A DNA stretch of 24,374 nucleotides from Prasinococcaceae sp. CCMP 1430 (GCA_013416795.1 RQSC01001240.1:80362-104735), one strand, 5' to 3'. Positions 7,384 through 18,100 are shown, counted from the first letter of the stretch. Numbers and translations: made by a program. The notes: generated by a model from the letters alone, not told the origin.

Positions 7384-7921
7384 GAGGCACCGCGACGTGT
7401 TGCCCGTGCGTCTCGCCGCGCGGGTGATACGATACGGCTGATGGCAAGGCGTGATGGGAGGGTACGCAGGCCCTCAAACGATGCCCCGCCGCTTCAAGAA
7501 TTGGCACGCCACCTCCTGCGAGCTGGCGCGCAAGCGCATCTCTCTGTACATTTGTTTTCACTGTGTATGTACCTGCGCGCACGAAGCTGAGCCTGAGCCT
7601 GAGCGCGAGCGCGAGCGCGCGCGCAGGCACAAGAGCTCGGCGGAGCGCGACCCGCTTGCCAGTCTACCGTACATACAGTACCATCCTGATGGTAGAGTAC
7701 AGCATTGCTTCCATCAACCCTGGAAAATGCAAATCTCAAATGTTCGCGCTGAGGTTTGGGTTTTGACGCGGGCGCCCCCGCCCGCCCGCGCCGTGAGGCG
7801 AGAGGCGTCGGGCGGGGCGGCGGCTGGCGTCGGTGCCAGTGACGACATTCGAGGTCCCGCTGGAGGAGGGCGCCGGTGCCAAGGCCGCGCGGCGTCGCGG
7901 CGCTGCCGCGCGGCAAGGCAG
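7384..7921 (+). promoter_or_regulatory. Intergenic region upstream of the tRNA methyltransferase gene
   Basis: These 538 bp lie between tandem plus-strand genes. They contain a GAGCCT/GAGCGC irregular repeat at about 7588-7625 and an AT-richer GTAC patch at about 7665-7702 with the perfect inverted repeat TACCATC-CT-GATGGTA (7679-7694). The reading frame of the downstream gene stays open back to about 7451, but the peptide there has no recognisable fold. No promoter box of known type is convincing. Confidence 0.45.
7679..7694. repeat. Intergenic palindrome TACCATC-CT-GATGGTA
   Basis: Perfect 7-bp inverted repeat with a 2-nt centre, set among GTAC tetramers. It belongs to a set of similar short palindromes also seen at about 10705-10720, 10757-10772 and 11644-11659. 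All of them are outside coding sequence. Confidence 0.6.
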
Positions 7922-10621
7922 ATGTGCGCAACGAGCGCGGCGGACGCCGCATCGGCCGCTCAAGAGCGCGACGCGCGCGCAGCCCCGGCGCCCGGTGGGC
8001 GACCGCCAGCGCTCTCTCGCTGCGAGCACCTGTGTGGTGACCCTGCGGCGGGCAGGCGCTGCAAGTCGGCGACGGAGGGGGCGCACACGCGCACATGCTC
8101 AGCACATGCGCCCGAGGCGCTCGCCGAAATCCGCACGCGCTCGTACGCGCAAGCAGAGGCCACTGCCCCCGCGGAGCCCAGGCGGCGGCATCGGCGCCTC
8201 GAGACGGCCTGCGCGCGGCCCAGTCATGCCCCACCGGCGGTCGACGTGTGCGCGCTCTTCCCGTGCCGGGCAGCCGCATTCGCCGAGACGGGTGCGCGCT
8301 GGCCGCTGCACGTGGACCTCGGCTGCGCAAAGGGTGGTCTCGTGCTCGCCCTTGCGGCCGCTCGCGCGGACACGTGCTTTCTGGGCGTCGAATTCCGTTC
8401 TGAGCTCGTAGAAGCCGCCAACGAGCTCGTGAGGGAGCGGGGTCTCGCGAACGCTGCCTTTGTCGTGGGGGACGTGGCCGCCGAAGGCTCGGACGATGCC
8501 GTCGCCTCTGGCTTTGGCGCTCTGACCGACGAGCCCTCGAGTCCGCTGTGCAGGCTCCTCGCGTCGGCCCGCCGGGGGGGGGCGGAGATAGTCGGCGTCA
8601 GCGTGCTGTTCCCCTCGCCGCTCAACCCTCGACGCAGGGAGAATCCCAAGACGTCGAATCGCGATGGATCCAGCAACGGGGGCACCGGCGACGCGCGCTA
8701 CATGCGGCGCGTGGCCGACGGCAGCGGCGCGAATCGCCGCTTGAAGACACAACGCCTCCTGACCCCGGTAGGTGCGCGTGCTGTAAGCGCGCACCTCACG
8801 TGCGGTGGGGAGCTGCACGTCGCCTCGGACTACGAGGGGATTGCGACCTCACTGTGCGCTGCCGTGCGGCAGGGCGACCGCTTGGGCGTTGGGGAACCCT
8901 GCCCGTCACGGCTGAGAGAGCGAAACGCTGTGTGGGAGGCGTCACCGACGCTCGGATTGCCAACCGAGCGGGACCGCGTCTGCCAGGTGGAGTGGCGCCC
9001 TGTCTGGCGAAAGGTGTGGGTTGCGATCGGGACGCCGCAGGAGCTTTCGCCGACCAGCGGCGACAACGCCGGCGACCGCCTAGTGGCGACGTCACATGAA
9101 TCTGCAGAAATTCAAGGCTCGCTCGGAGGAGACGGGCCGGTGGGGGACGCTACAGGCTCAGGTGTGGGCGCAGGCGCAACTGTTCTCGTGCGTGAGGGCG
9201 GGTGCGAGCTGCGCGTGTCCGCAAGACTGGCGTCATCACCGGGCGGGACGGCGGGCTTCTTCAATCCGCGCATGCGCGCCAACCGCGAATTTGCACTCGC
9301 AGCGCTGGCGGCTGCGACCGCTCTACGGTTGCGTGAGAGCGGCCAGCCAACCGCACACGCCCTTGACGCCTGCGCGGCGTCTGGAGCTCTTGGTCTCCGC
9401 TGGGCCACACAGGGGCAGTCCGCAGCTGCCGCCGCCGCGCGCGCCGTCCGGCCGCTCGACACTCGACCGCTTCCCGAGATACGAGTGCACCTCAACGACC
9501 TCGACGAGCAGTGCGTGCGCCTCTGCGAGGTCAACGTTACGGCGAACGGCCTGTCGACGCGCGTTGAGGCCGTGCATGCGCGCGACTGCCGCGCGCTGTT
9601 GTGCGAGCGCGTCTTCGATTTCGTGCACCTCGATCCCTTTGGCAGCGTGGCGCCACAGCTTGACGCTGCCTTTGGCTCGGCGCCGCACGGCAGCGTCGTC
9701 TCTCTCACCGCCACCGACACTGCGGCCATATACGGAATCTATCCCAGGTGCGAGCATCTGCGCGCGGCGTGTGCCCGTCCTCGCCGTAGCGGCCGCGTGC
9801 GCTCAGGAAGCGCGTGGCAGAGGGGTCTCTGACGCGCATGCGCGCGCGCCGTCGCGCGCCGCTGCATCCGCAGGGTCGGACTTCGCCTGTACGGTGCGAG
9901 GGTCTCCCGTCGTGTGCCTGCGTTTCGCGAGTGCGGCGCTCGCGCGCTCGCCGCCGCTTGCGTGTACGCCGCTGCGCGCCACGGCCGCGGTGTGTCCGTG
10001 CTGCGTGTCGCCGCGACTGAGCACTTCGTTTCGATGGCCGTCGGTGTTCGCAGAGGCATGCGCCACGCCGACGCATCGCTCGACCGCGTGAGGCGCTGTC
10101 GCTACGCGCCACGCACCGACACGTACGATTGGCTGGGGGAGGAGGCCCCTTCGGAGGAGTACGCAGAGGTTGCTGGCGGCGACCAGGGCGAGATGTTGGG
10201 TCCTCTTTGGAGCGGCCCGATTTTCGACGCGGAGTGGGTGCGCGCCGAGTGCGCCGCGCTCGAGGAGGCCGCGCCCGACGGCCCCGCGATTGGCATTCTG
10301 CGCAAGGTGGCGATGGAGGCCTCTTGTGACGAGGGCGACGAGGGCGACGCTTGCTTCTACCACGAGGTGCACAGCGCCTCGCGGCGCGTAGGGGTGACGG
10401 ACGCGCCGCGGCTCGCACGCGTTTTGGAGCGCATCAACGAGCGCGCGCGCGGCCGCGGTGGCGGCGAAGGCGGCCGCGCTTGCGCCGCCGCCGCCGCCAC
10501 ACACTTCGAGGCCGGGCGCATACGATCCGCGGGAGGCGCGCGCGCCATCGAGGACGCCATACGCTCGCTCGCCGAGGAGCGCAGCTCGCTCGCCGAGGAG
10601 CGCCCCTCGATCATGTTGTAA
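7922..10621 (+). CDS. TrmB-Trm1 fusion: tRNA G46-N7 plus G26-N2,N2 methyltransferase (857 aa)
   Basis: Two methyltransferases in one frame, exons 7922-9747 and 9874-10621. The N-terminal module is TrmB-like, of cyanobacterial/plastid flavour: HVDLGCAKGG at 130-139 (SAM motif I), FLGVEFRSELV, then FPSPL at 230-234 where FPDPW is usual, and CGGELHVASD at 294-303. After a variable linker the Trm1 module starts near 421: FFNPRMRANRE (the FyNP..NRd motif), LDACAASGALGL (motif I, about 481), NDLDE at 525-529 and the catalytic-type DPFG at 571-574. The spliced part gives LYGA, a GPLWSGPIFD block and a C-terminal THFEAGRIRS segment. Trm1 makes m2,2G26 and TrmB makes m7G46, both in the tRNA core. ATG 7922 is preferred; ATG 7727 is in frame and would add 65 residues. 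Localisation is unclear. Confidence 0.85.
9748..9873 (+). other. Spliceosomal intron in the TrmB-Trm1 gene (126 nt)
   Basis: Donor CCCAG|GTGCGA, branch-like CTGAC at 9829-9833 (its A is 41 nt before the 3' end), acceptor ATCCGCAG. Phase 2: AG joins G to give AGG (Arg). Splicing turns GIYP followed by junk into GIYPRVGLRLYGA. This places the LYGA element where Trm1 proteins usually have KYG, followed by the expected helix with ARALAAACVYAAARHGR. Summed exon length is a multiple of three. Confidence 0.85.
10563..10603 (+). repeat. 21-bp tandem duplication at the 3' end of the Trm1 part
   Basis: GCTCGCTCGCCGAGGAGCGC occurs identically at 10563-10582 and 10584-10603, a period of 21 bp. It encodes SLAEER twice just before the C-terminal SIML and stop. 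Being a whole number of codons, it keeps the frame and extends a charged helix. Confidence 0.8.
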
Positions 10622-10772
10622 CCACTGTAGAGTAGTGTTCGTGTCTAGTACTACACGTTGCGTACGCACACTGCGCAGGATGGTGTGCTGGTGCTGCGCT
10701 GGACTGTACCATGATGCTACAGTAGCTAGACTAGCTACAGTACACTGTGTAGTACGGTACCATCGATGGCAC
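10622..10772. repeat. GTAC/TAGC-rich palindromic zone
   Basis: Directly after the Trm1 stop. It contains the inverted repeat GTAGCTAG-A-CTAGCTAC (10722-10738), the palindrome CCATCGATGG (10760-10769) within GTACCATC-GATGGCAC, and several TAGTAC/GTAC units. RNA made from it would form small hairpins, so it may be the 3' UTR of the methyltransferase gene. That role is inference. Confidence 0.55.
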
Positions 10773-11067
10773 AGGTGGCCGTAACCCAAATATTTGGGGT
10801 GTAGACCCTGACACACGCACACGCGCCATCTGATGATGTCTTTGCATTCCTCCCTTTGCTTTCTTTGCCTCTGCGCTCGCGCGGCGCTGCGCACGGGCGT
10901 CGAAAATCAAAAAAAGGAGGCGGCGCAGCGGTGCGCGCGTGAGCGTGTGCGGGGGGAAGGGGAGCGGGGGCGTGCTCGTGACGCAGCAGTTTGACGGCGC
11001 GGTCGTGCGCGCCGCGGGCGCCGGCCGCGCGTGATGTGGCCACGCGCGCGGGCGAGATCCCTCATCC

Positions 11068-11190
11068 GCGCGCACACACACACACACGCGTGCTCACATG
11101 CGCACGCACGTGCTCGCACGCACGCGCACGCGCCCACCCACCCACCCACCCACGCACGCGCGCACGCACGCACGCTCGCTCGCGCGCACG
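11068..11190. repeat. (CA)n/(CACG)n microsatellite with five CCCA units
   Basis: Nearly pure alternation of purine and pyrimidine (CACACA, GCGCAC, CACGCACG) flanks five tandem CCCA units at 11133-11152. The alternating tract favours left-handed DNA, and the TGGG strand of the CCCA block can form a quadruplex. It is an ordinary eukaryotic simple repeat by composition. Confidence 0.8.
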
Positions 11191-11643
11191 TGTGGCGCGG
11201 CGCCGCTTCCAGTATTAGGGTTTAAATATTCAGGGTCCATATCTCAGGTCAAACGGCTTCGCGCGCCGCCCGCGTCGGTTTGGGGTCGCGATTAGGGCGC
11301 GCCGCGCGCGCGCGCGCGCTCCCGCGCGCCACCGCATCGAAATCGCCGCCCGACGGATCCGCGGCCGGTGCGCTCTGAGCACCCCGAGCATGCCCAAGCT
11401 GCGGAGATGCGCATCGAAATCTCCCAAACCGCAAAAAAAGCCGCCGAGGCCGAAAAAAAAAAAAAGGTGGCGGGCGCCGGCCCCCGGCACCGGCCGGCAC
11501 CACAGAAAAAAAAAGCGCGCCGTTCCCCTCGCCGGCGGATGTACGCCCGCATAAAATCAGTTCCAGCGCGCGCCGCTCTGCGAGGACGCGGCAGTTTACC
11601 CAGGCAACTCATCCTGTGCAGTGTACCCTTCACCCTCTAGCCA

Positions 11644-11705
11644 GTGCCATCATGGTATGTGGTACGCCGAAGTAGTAGTACCTGGTAGCTAGTACTGTAC
11701 GTAGC
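11644..11705. repeat. Second GTAC-rich palindromic patch
   Basis: Read on the minus strand it carries ATACCATGATGGCAC, close to the TACCATGATGCTAC at 10708-10720, followed upstream by GGTAC, GTAC and TAGCTA units. It therefore resembles the 10622-10772 zone in inverted orientation, about 0.9 kb away. Confidence 0.45.
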
Positions 11706-11839
11706 AGAAAATAAAATAAAATCGGAAATATTTTTTTTACATTCGAGGGAGATCTCCATCCACTTGGCGCGCGCGCGGATCGCGATTGCGCACGCTCGCG
11801 CGGCGCGCGGCGCACGGCGCCGGCCATCAACTCCCATCG

Positions 11840-12121
11840 CCGAGCGCCAACCACGTCACTTTATAACTCGCGGGCTCTATCGAAAGTTGCAATCGTGGAA
11901 GCGCTCGGGAGAGTGAAGTGACGAAGGGTTGTGGGGAGGTCAGAACGAAGGCGTCGGCGCGCGGCGGCCTGCTGCGGATCGGGCGGGATTGCGCCGTCGT
12001 CGTCGCGCCTGCGCAGCGGCGTCCTTCTCAGCCCATGCGCGGACGAATTGCTCGCGCGTCGGGCCATTCCACGAGCGGCCGCGGCAGCGCGGCCGCGCGT
12101 CGGCGCGGTGGCTGCGCCGCG
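11840..12121 (+). promoter_or_regulatory. Probable VPS13 promoter and leader
   Basis: A TATA-like TTTATAA at 11860-11866 lies 256 bp before the chosen ATG. The frame is open upstream of the ATG to about 11918, but only with an Arg/Ala-rich sequence. An in-frame ATG at 12035 would add 29 residues before the conserved chorein start. Promoter assignment is tentative. Confidence 0.35.
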
Positions 12122-15100
12122 ATGTTCTCGCGGCTGCTCGCAGACGTCGTGGCGGGGCTGCTGGGCTCGTTCGTGGAGGGCGTGGCGGCATCGCAGGTGG
12201 CGGCGTCGCTACTGCGCGGATCGTTCACGCTGCGGGACCTCGTTCTGAGGCGCGACGCGCTCGAGGCGCTCGGCGGCGCCGCACAGCCGCTTGCGCTCCG
12301 CGCCGGCGTGGTGCGCTGGTTGTCCATCAGCGTGCGCTGGCGCTCGCTCGCACTGCTCGTCAGTGTGAGCGGCGTCGAGCTCGAGCTGGCGCCGCGCGAT
12401 GAGCGCAGCTACAGTGCCGAGGCCACCGCGCGCGCGCACGCGACGTGGCGAGAGAGGCGCCTCCGCGCGGATGAGGCAGCTCATGTCGCACGACACGCAG
12501 GCGCCGGAGCCGGTGCCGGCACTAGTGGCAGCACTGGCCCCGGGCGCGGAGTGGACGGCGGCGGCGGCATGGCGCTGCTGCGCTCGCCTGCGGCCACCAA
12601 GCTGCTGGCGAGGCTCGCCCGGCGCATCAAAGTCCAGCTGAGCGTGGAGCGCGTGAGCATACGTCACTCGGCGTGCGCGGTGGCCCGCGTGAGCGACGGG
12701 GGGCTCAGGAGAGAGCACGCGCTCGCGTTGTGGCTGGAGGCGCTCAGCGTGACGTCGATGGGGGGCACAGAGGCCACAGACGCCCTCGGCCCCGCCGCGG
12801 TGGGCCAGACCGCCCTGGTAGCCATGCGTCTTGAGCTGCAAGGGTTAGCGCTGAGCTGGGAGGAGCAGCACTACGCGCGTGCGCGCGCGCGAGAGGGCGA
12901 GGCGAGAACGACCGCTGATGCCTGCGCAGGCGTGGGCGAGCGCGTCGGTTCGAGGCACGAGGCACGACTGCTCGAGTGCAGCGCGCTGGCGCACATTGGG
13001 TGGGTTCCTGCAGAAGAGAGCCGCGGGGACGTCGACGTCAGCACGCAGCGCGTCCTTGCGCGCATGCGTGTTGGCCAAGTGCGCTCGCGTGCGGACGCGC
13101 GCGCACTGGCGGACGCCGTGGCGCTGTCGGACGCGCTCGCGCTGGCGACCACACGTGCGCGCGTGTGGCAGTACCGCCCGCACTGCCTCGAGGGAGGACC
13201 GACCGTGGCCCCGCCGCGCGTCGAGGTGCAGCCCGGTGGCACCAGCAGCGACGTTGCTGACCGCCGCAGCAGCGCGTGGGTGCCTCAGTGGTGGCGATAC
13301 GCCGCGCGCGCGGTGCTGGCGGTGCGCCACGAGTGCGGCGCGGTCGGCGTGGAGACGTTGCGCTGGTACGCGCGCGAGGGCATTGCACTGCGGCGACGCT
13401 ACAGCGAGTTGTACGCGCGCCGCTTTGAGCGCCTGTTGCGTGCGCCGCTGGCGCCCAGCGCTTTCCTGGATGAGCAATGCGCAGCGCTCGAAGAAGACAT
13501 GCCCACACACGACGTTCTCGCGTGTAGGGTGGAGGCCGTGTCCAAGGCTGTGGAGCGGATGGGAAGCGTCACTGATGGGGGAACGGGTGGGAACGCGGGG
13601 TCCAACATGCAAGGGAGCAGTATTGGCAGCGGTAGTGGCGACAGTGGGCGCAGTCGCAGCGGTAGCAACAGCGACAGCGGCGCAGTGTCAGGGAATATCA
13701 CCCCCATCCCTGTCTCTTCGAGTGCTACGTTTGCGATAGGCGGAGGCCACGCGCACGATCAGCTCGGAGCTGGAGAGCCGACCGATGGTGGCAGTGGGAC
13801 ACGCGACGGCAATGCGGAGCGGGCGGTGGCGTCATCGGGCCTGCTCGCAGGCCTGTACTCGATGTCCGCCACAGCGGTGTACAGTGTGCTCGGCTTTTCG
13901 CGCACACACAGTGAGACGCTGGACGGCGAAGTTGCGCGAGAGTTGTCGGCAGCAGGAGGAGGCGCCGTTGCCGCCGCAGCGCCTCATAGCGACGGTGAAG
14001 ACGATGTGGCCATGCAGCAGCTCATGCGCAGTCTACAAGGGCTCGAAGCTGAGGCTGAAAGAGTGGTACAGGCAGGTGGCGTCCAAGGAGATGGGGAGCT
14101 TCTGGGAGACTCTACCTCTGCGTCGCCGTCCCTAGCGTCCGCTTCTCCGCTCGGCAACGTGCACCTTACGCTTGAAGCACAGATTGACGGCCTTGATGTG
14201 GCACTGCAAGCGGACAGCGGAGTTGGGGACGCCCTTTGGCTGCGCACTAGTGCCGTGGAGTGCGACACGCAGGTGAACGAGGGCGGTGTACTGTCAGCAG
14301 CGGTGCGATGCAGCCGTGCGAGCATTTCGACGAGCGATGGGACTGGCGCCAACTCGGGAGCGGAGATTCTCACACTTGGAGGAAGTGCTTGTGAGGGCGA
14401 TCAATGCAAACAGACCGCTGCCAAAGATGCGTTGTGGCTGAATGTTTCGCATCAGCTCGTCGCGACTGGTAGCGGTGGGAGAGACCGCGTCGAGTGCTTG
14501 CTGGATCGCGTGCGATACGGACACGACGTACACGTTGCGGCGCTCATCGCGCGCCTCGTCGCCGCAGTGCCACCGCCGCACGCGGCGCGCGTTGCTGCTG
14601 CCGTGGCGTCCCTGTCCGAGCGGGGCCAAGCTGTCGCCATGCTTGATCAAATTGCACCAAAAGGAGATTCGAGGCGGGAAGCGCACGACGTGTGCGAGCT
14701 CGCCCGCCAGCCCACAACGATAGTCGTGCGAGTCAGTGACATGCAGGCATGTGTCGGGGAGCGCGTACGCCTGGAATGCGCAGCACTCGAGGGGCGCGTG
14801 ACTCCTGCAGCCGTGTGCGAGGCGGATCTGATTGGCGCAGTCTTCGGCCGTGGACAAGGCACGGATGCCGACGCATGGCCCCAGCGTGCCACGCAATTCG
14901 TGCGCGTGAAGACAGACGCGCGCATAGTGGCAGCAGGGACGGAGGTCATTCACATTGATGAAGCATGCATTGAGGCACGGCAGACCCCGCTGCCATTGGC
15001 AGACCAGCCGCGCGTGGCTATTGATTTGACTTTCTCCCCTGTTGTGATCGAGGCGCGCTCGCACGCCATCAGCGCCATCGGCATGGCGCTCGACGAGATG

Positions 15101-18100
15101 CAAGCGGGGTCATCGACCGAGCCAGCCGCTGGTGAGAGTGTGCCCGTGCAGTCGGACGCCAAGGCGAATACGCTGGCACTGGCGCTGTCCACGCCGCTGC
15201 TTGCACTTTCGGTGCCTCTGAATGGAGCAGAGCGCTGCGTGGCCGCTGTGCTGGGTGACGTGCACGTTTCCTTCCGAGCTGAATCGAATGGCAAGAGGAC
15301 TGCAGCTGCGCGCAGTGGGCGCGTGGGAATGCTCATCGCCGCTCCTGCCCAGGTAGCCAGCGTCCCCGACCGCGCAGAACCACTCGACATTGAGTTGTCT
15401 GGCGGCGAGGTCGCCTCTTGCAGTGGTTCTGATGCGGTTGAGATCGCGCTCGATTCTCATGTGCCGTCGAATGTATACGAGCTGCGCGTGCGCGCTCGCG
15501 GTGTCCGTGGTCGCATTGACAGTCGCGTGAAGGATGCGCTCGTCGAAGCAACACAAGTGTGCTCTGTACTCGCAGATGCCTCCGAGAACTCCACAGCTTT
15601 GGGTAAACGCCAAGCGGAGGACGAACGTTTGAGCAGCGACGGGACATGCGAGAGCACCAAGTGCGGCGCGGCGGACACTATCAACACATCTGTCGATAGG
15701 TCGGCGCAACAGGCTGGGCCCGTTGCGCTGGCATGGGTCGATATTGGCACGACAAATGTTGGCCTGAGCGACGACAGAGGAGACTTTGCATTCGCACAGT
15801 TCGAGCACTGCGGCGCGCAGGTGACTCTGGACCGAGACGGCAACGGACCGCGTGCCAAAGTGATGCTGAACGGGATGCGCGTGCTGTGTGACATCGTGCC
15901 GCATGAGGCAATCCTCGGCCACAGCGACCTAGAAGGGGCGTCGCAGTCAACGATCGAGATTCTGTTCGAGGGAGCATCCAACCCTTTGCGCGTTTTGCTC
16001 TGCGACCACTCGATCGCGGTCACGTGGCCGTTTAATGACAGGCTGGCAGCGTTCCTGCAGCCACCGCAAGACGTGGGCGCGTGCTCGGTCGATGCGGCGG
16101 GACGTGACGAGGTAGTTGGCCATGGAACGCCACAAGGCTTCCTCTCGGACGATGCGGCACCGCCTGCGCTCTCTGAAGGGGAGGTGGCTGGCGAGTCCAC
16201 CTTCCCAGTACCGCTTGCCATCGAGCTGCAACGTTGCGTTGTGCGCTACCCGCACAGGCCCGGCAGCGGCTCGCTGATTGCAATGAAGATTTTCATGCCC
16301 AGGCTGACCATGTCTCTCCCTGAGTATCCCGAAGTTACGCCGAGCATGCGCCCAGCTTTCGCTGAAGCGTGCGCAATCGACAACATCAGGTTCAACTTTT
16401 TTGGGCTGGACGTGTCAATGGAGATGCCGACTGGCGAGACACCAAGCAAGACGCACGACGTGCCAATAGTGTGTGGACTGCGCGGCGTCCTCGAGTTCGC
16501 CATGTACGTGGCCGATGGTACGAGCGTGTATGAGGTCTACACATGGGACCTGGAGCGGTTGCGTGTGTGCGTGAGCGAATTATGCCCCCTCGCAGGCGCG
16601 ATATGGAAACATAGGGAGGGCACACCGAACAAGCCAGGGCCACCGACTAGCAGCGTGTACCAGCTTGCAGGAGTAGACGCGACAGTTGGTTTCAGCTCGG
16701 AGCTCTCACGCGCGCGCGCAAACTCTGCAAGTGCTGGTTGTGTGGCAGTTAGCCTCGAGCGCGGCGCAATCGAGACGTACACGAATGCGGACGGGGACAC
16801 TGACGCGGACGTATTCGTTGAAGAGTTGCGAGTGGCGCACCTTGCTGCGGGTGCGTGTGCTTCGAGCGAATGGGATGAATTCGAGGAGTGCGCGCTGTTG
16901 GCTCTGCAAATGGCGCGTGGGGGCGATGCCGGCATCCATGTACGCACAATATCGCGTGGAGGGTGCACCCACGCGCACGTGTCGCTCACGGACATTGAGC
17001 TGTGTGCCGTGCCGGGGCGCGTTGCAGAGTGCTCGGTGGCAGGAGCTGCGATGGATCACGGACAAGTATATGCGGCTGAACTGTATGACGAGGAGCCGCT
17101 TCCGGAGCACGATGTTTCAGACGCAGAGCCTGGCGCGTCGGCGTCTGCCGTTGCTTGTGAGGTCTGCATCGGTGGCTTGAAAGTACGCGTGCCACTACCA
17201 CACCGGCAGGCTGGAGCAGACAGCGACATATTGCTTCTGGGGCGACTTTCCGGCGCTGCGGATCAGGCATCACCGTTGCCGCTACCGTTCTTCTCTCCGG
17301 ACTTGAGCGCAGTGCTCGCCAGCTTCTCGGGCATCACGGTGGCCGCGCGGCACGATGCGCGTGCAGGGGCCAACGTGCGTGTGGCTGTCACCGAATCCCT
17401 CTTGGGCATCTCGCGGGAAGTCGTCGCTGCTCTGCGCGCGCTAGAGACGCAGGTACAGGCCGTGAGTGCAGATGACACCATTGTGAATGCGATTGGCGAC
17501 CGTGATGAGAGCGGCACCTCTGCAGGTCCGAGCTGCGCAGAGGCATCCCCGCTGCATCTGTCGGTTCCGAAGCTCGACGTGTCTGTGCGTCTTCTGCGGG
17601 TTGCTGCAACGCTTGTTGAAGACGGCTCGCCGCTTATGCGCCTATCACTTGCGAATCTCGACGCGAGCCTGTCTGCGAGCGAAGGCATGCGAAGCGCATC
17701 CATGGATGCGTCCGCTTTGGTCGCGCTGGATTTGCGCAGTGCCGACCTCGGCATGTGGGAGCCTGCTGTTGAGTCCTTCGATTTGCGCGCGAGTGTGAGG
17801 CGGCATCAATGGCACGCACGTCGCGAACTTGACGTGGTGCGTGTGAGCATCGCAGAGGAGCGCGCACTCAACATCAATATGTCACAATCGATAGCCGAGG
17901 GCGCGGCGCATGCGCACCTTGCGCTCACGTCGCACGAGCGCCCTGGCTGGCTGAGTGGCAAGGCGATCCGCAACGAAACGGGAGTGCAGCTTGAGTATTG
18001 GCACGTGCGCGCACACACAGACGTCCCGCTCGAGCGCATATGCAATGCTCGCGTCCCGGATGGCATTTTGCGTGCGGACGAAGCCACGGGCGATATGCGG

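Larger units (their letters stand above)
10622..12121. other. 1.5-kb non-coding region between the Trm1 fusion and VPS13
   Basis: No supportable gene. In order it holds: a GTAC/TAGC-rich palindrome zone (10622-10772); the 14-bp palindrome CCCAAATATTTGGG (10785-10798); CG-rich sequence with an A7 run; a long alternating CA/CG microsatellite (about 11068-11190); a single TTAGGGTTT; three A-tracts at 11433-11439, 11453-11465 and 11506-11514; a second GTAC-rich patch (about 11641-11705); an AT island with ATAAAATAAA and T8 (11707-11739); and the VPS13 promoter and leader (about 11840-12121). Open frames across 11292-11640 translate to Lys- or Phe-rich low complexity caused by the A-tracts. Confidence 0.6.

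Noticed and set aside
10820-10840. TGATGATG near CTGA as a C/D-box snoRNA
   Set aside because: The C box lacks the leading purine, the D-box-like CTGA is on the wrong side, and no terminal stem is visible.
11215-11223. TTAGGGTTT as a telomere repeat or plant telo-box
   Set aside because: Single copy, no array, and far from the VPS13 start; chance occurrence cannot be excluded.
11292-11640. Small open frames on both strands in the long intergenic region
   Set aside because: The plus frame is Lys-rich and the minus frame Phe-rich purely because of A-tracts; no domain or plausible start context.
12209-15922. Several minus-strand open frames of 200-270 residues inside VPS13
   Set aside because: They are His/Arg/Ala-rich shadows of a conserved plus-strand protein and match no family.
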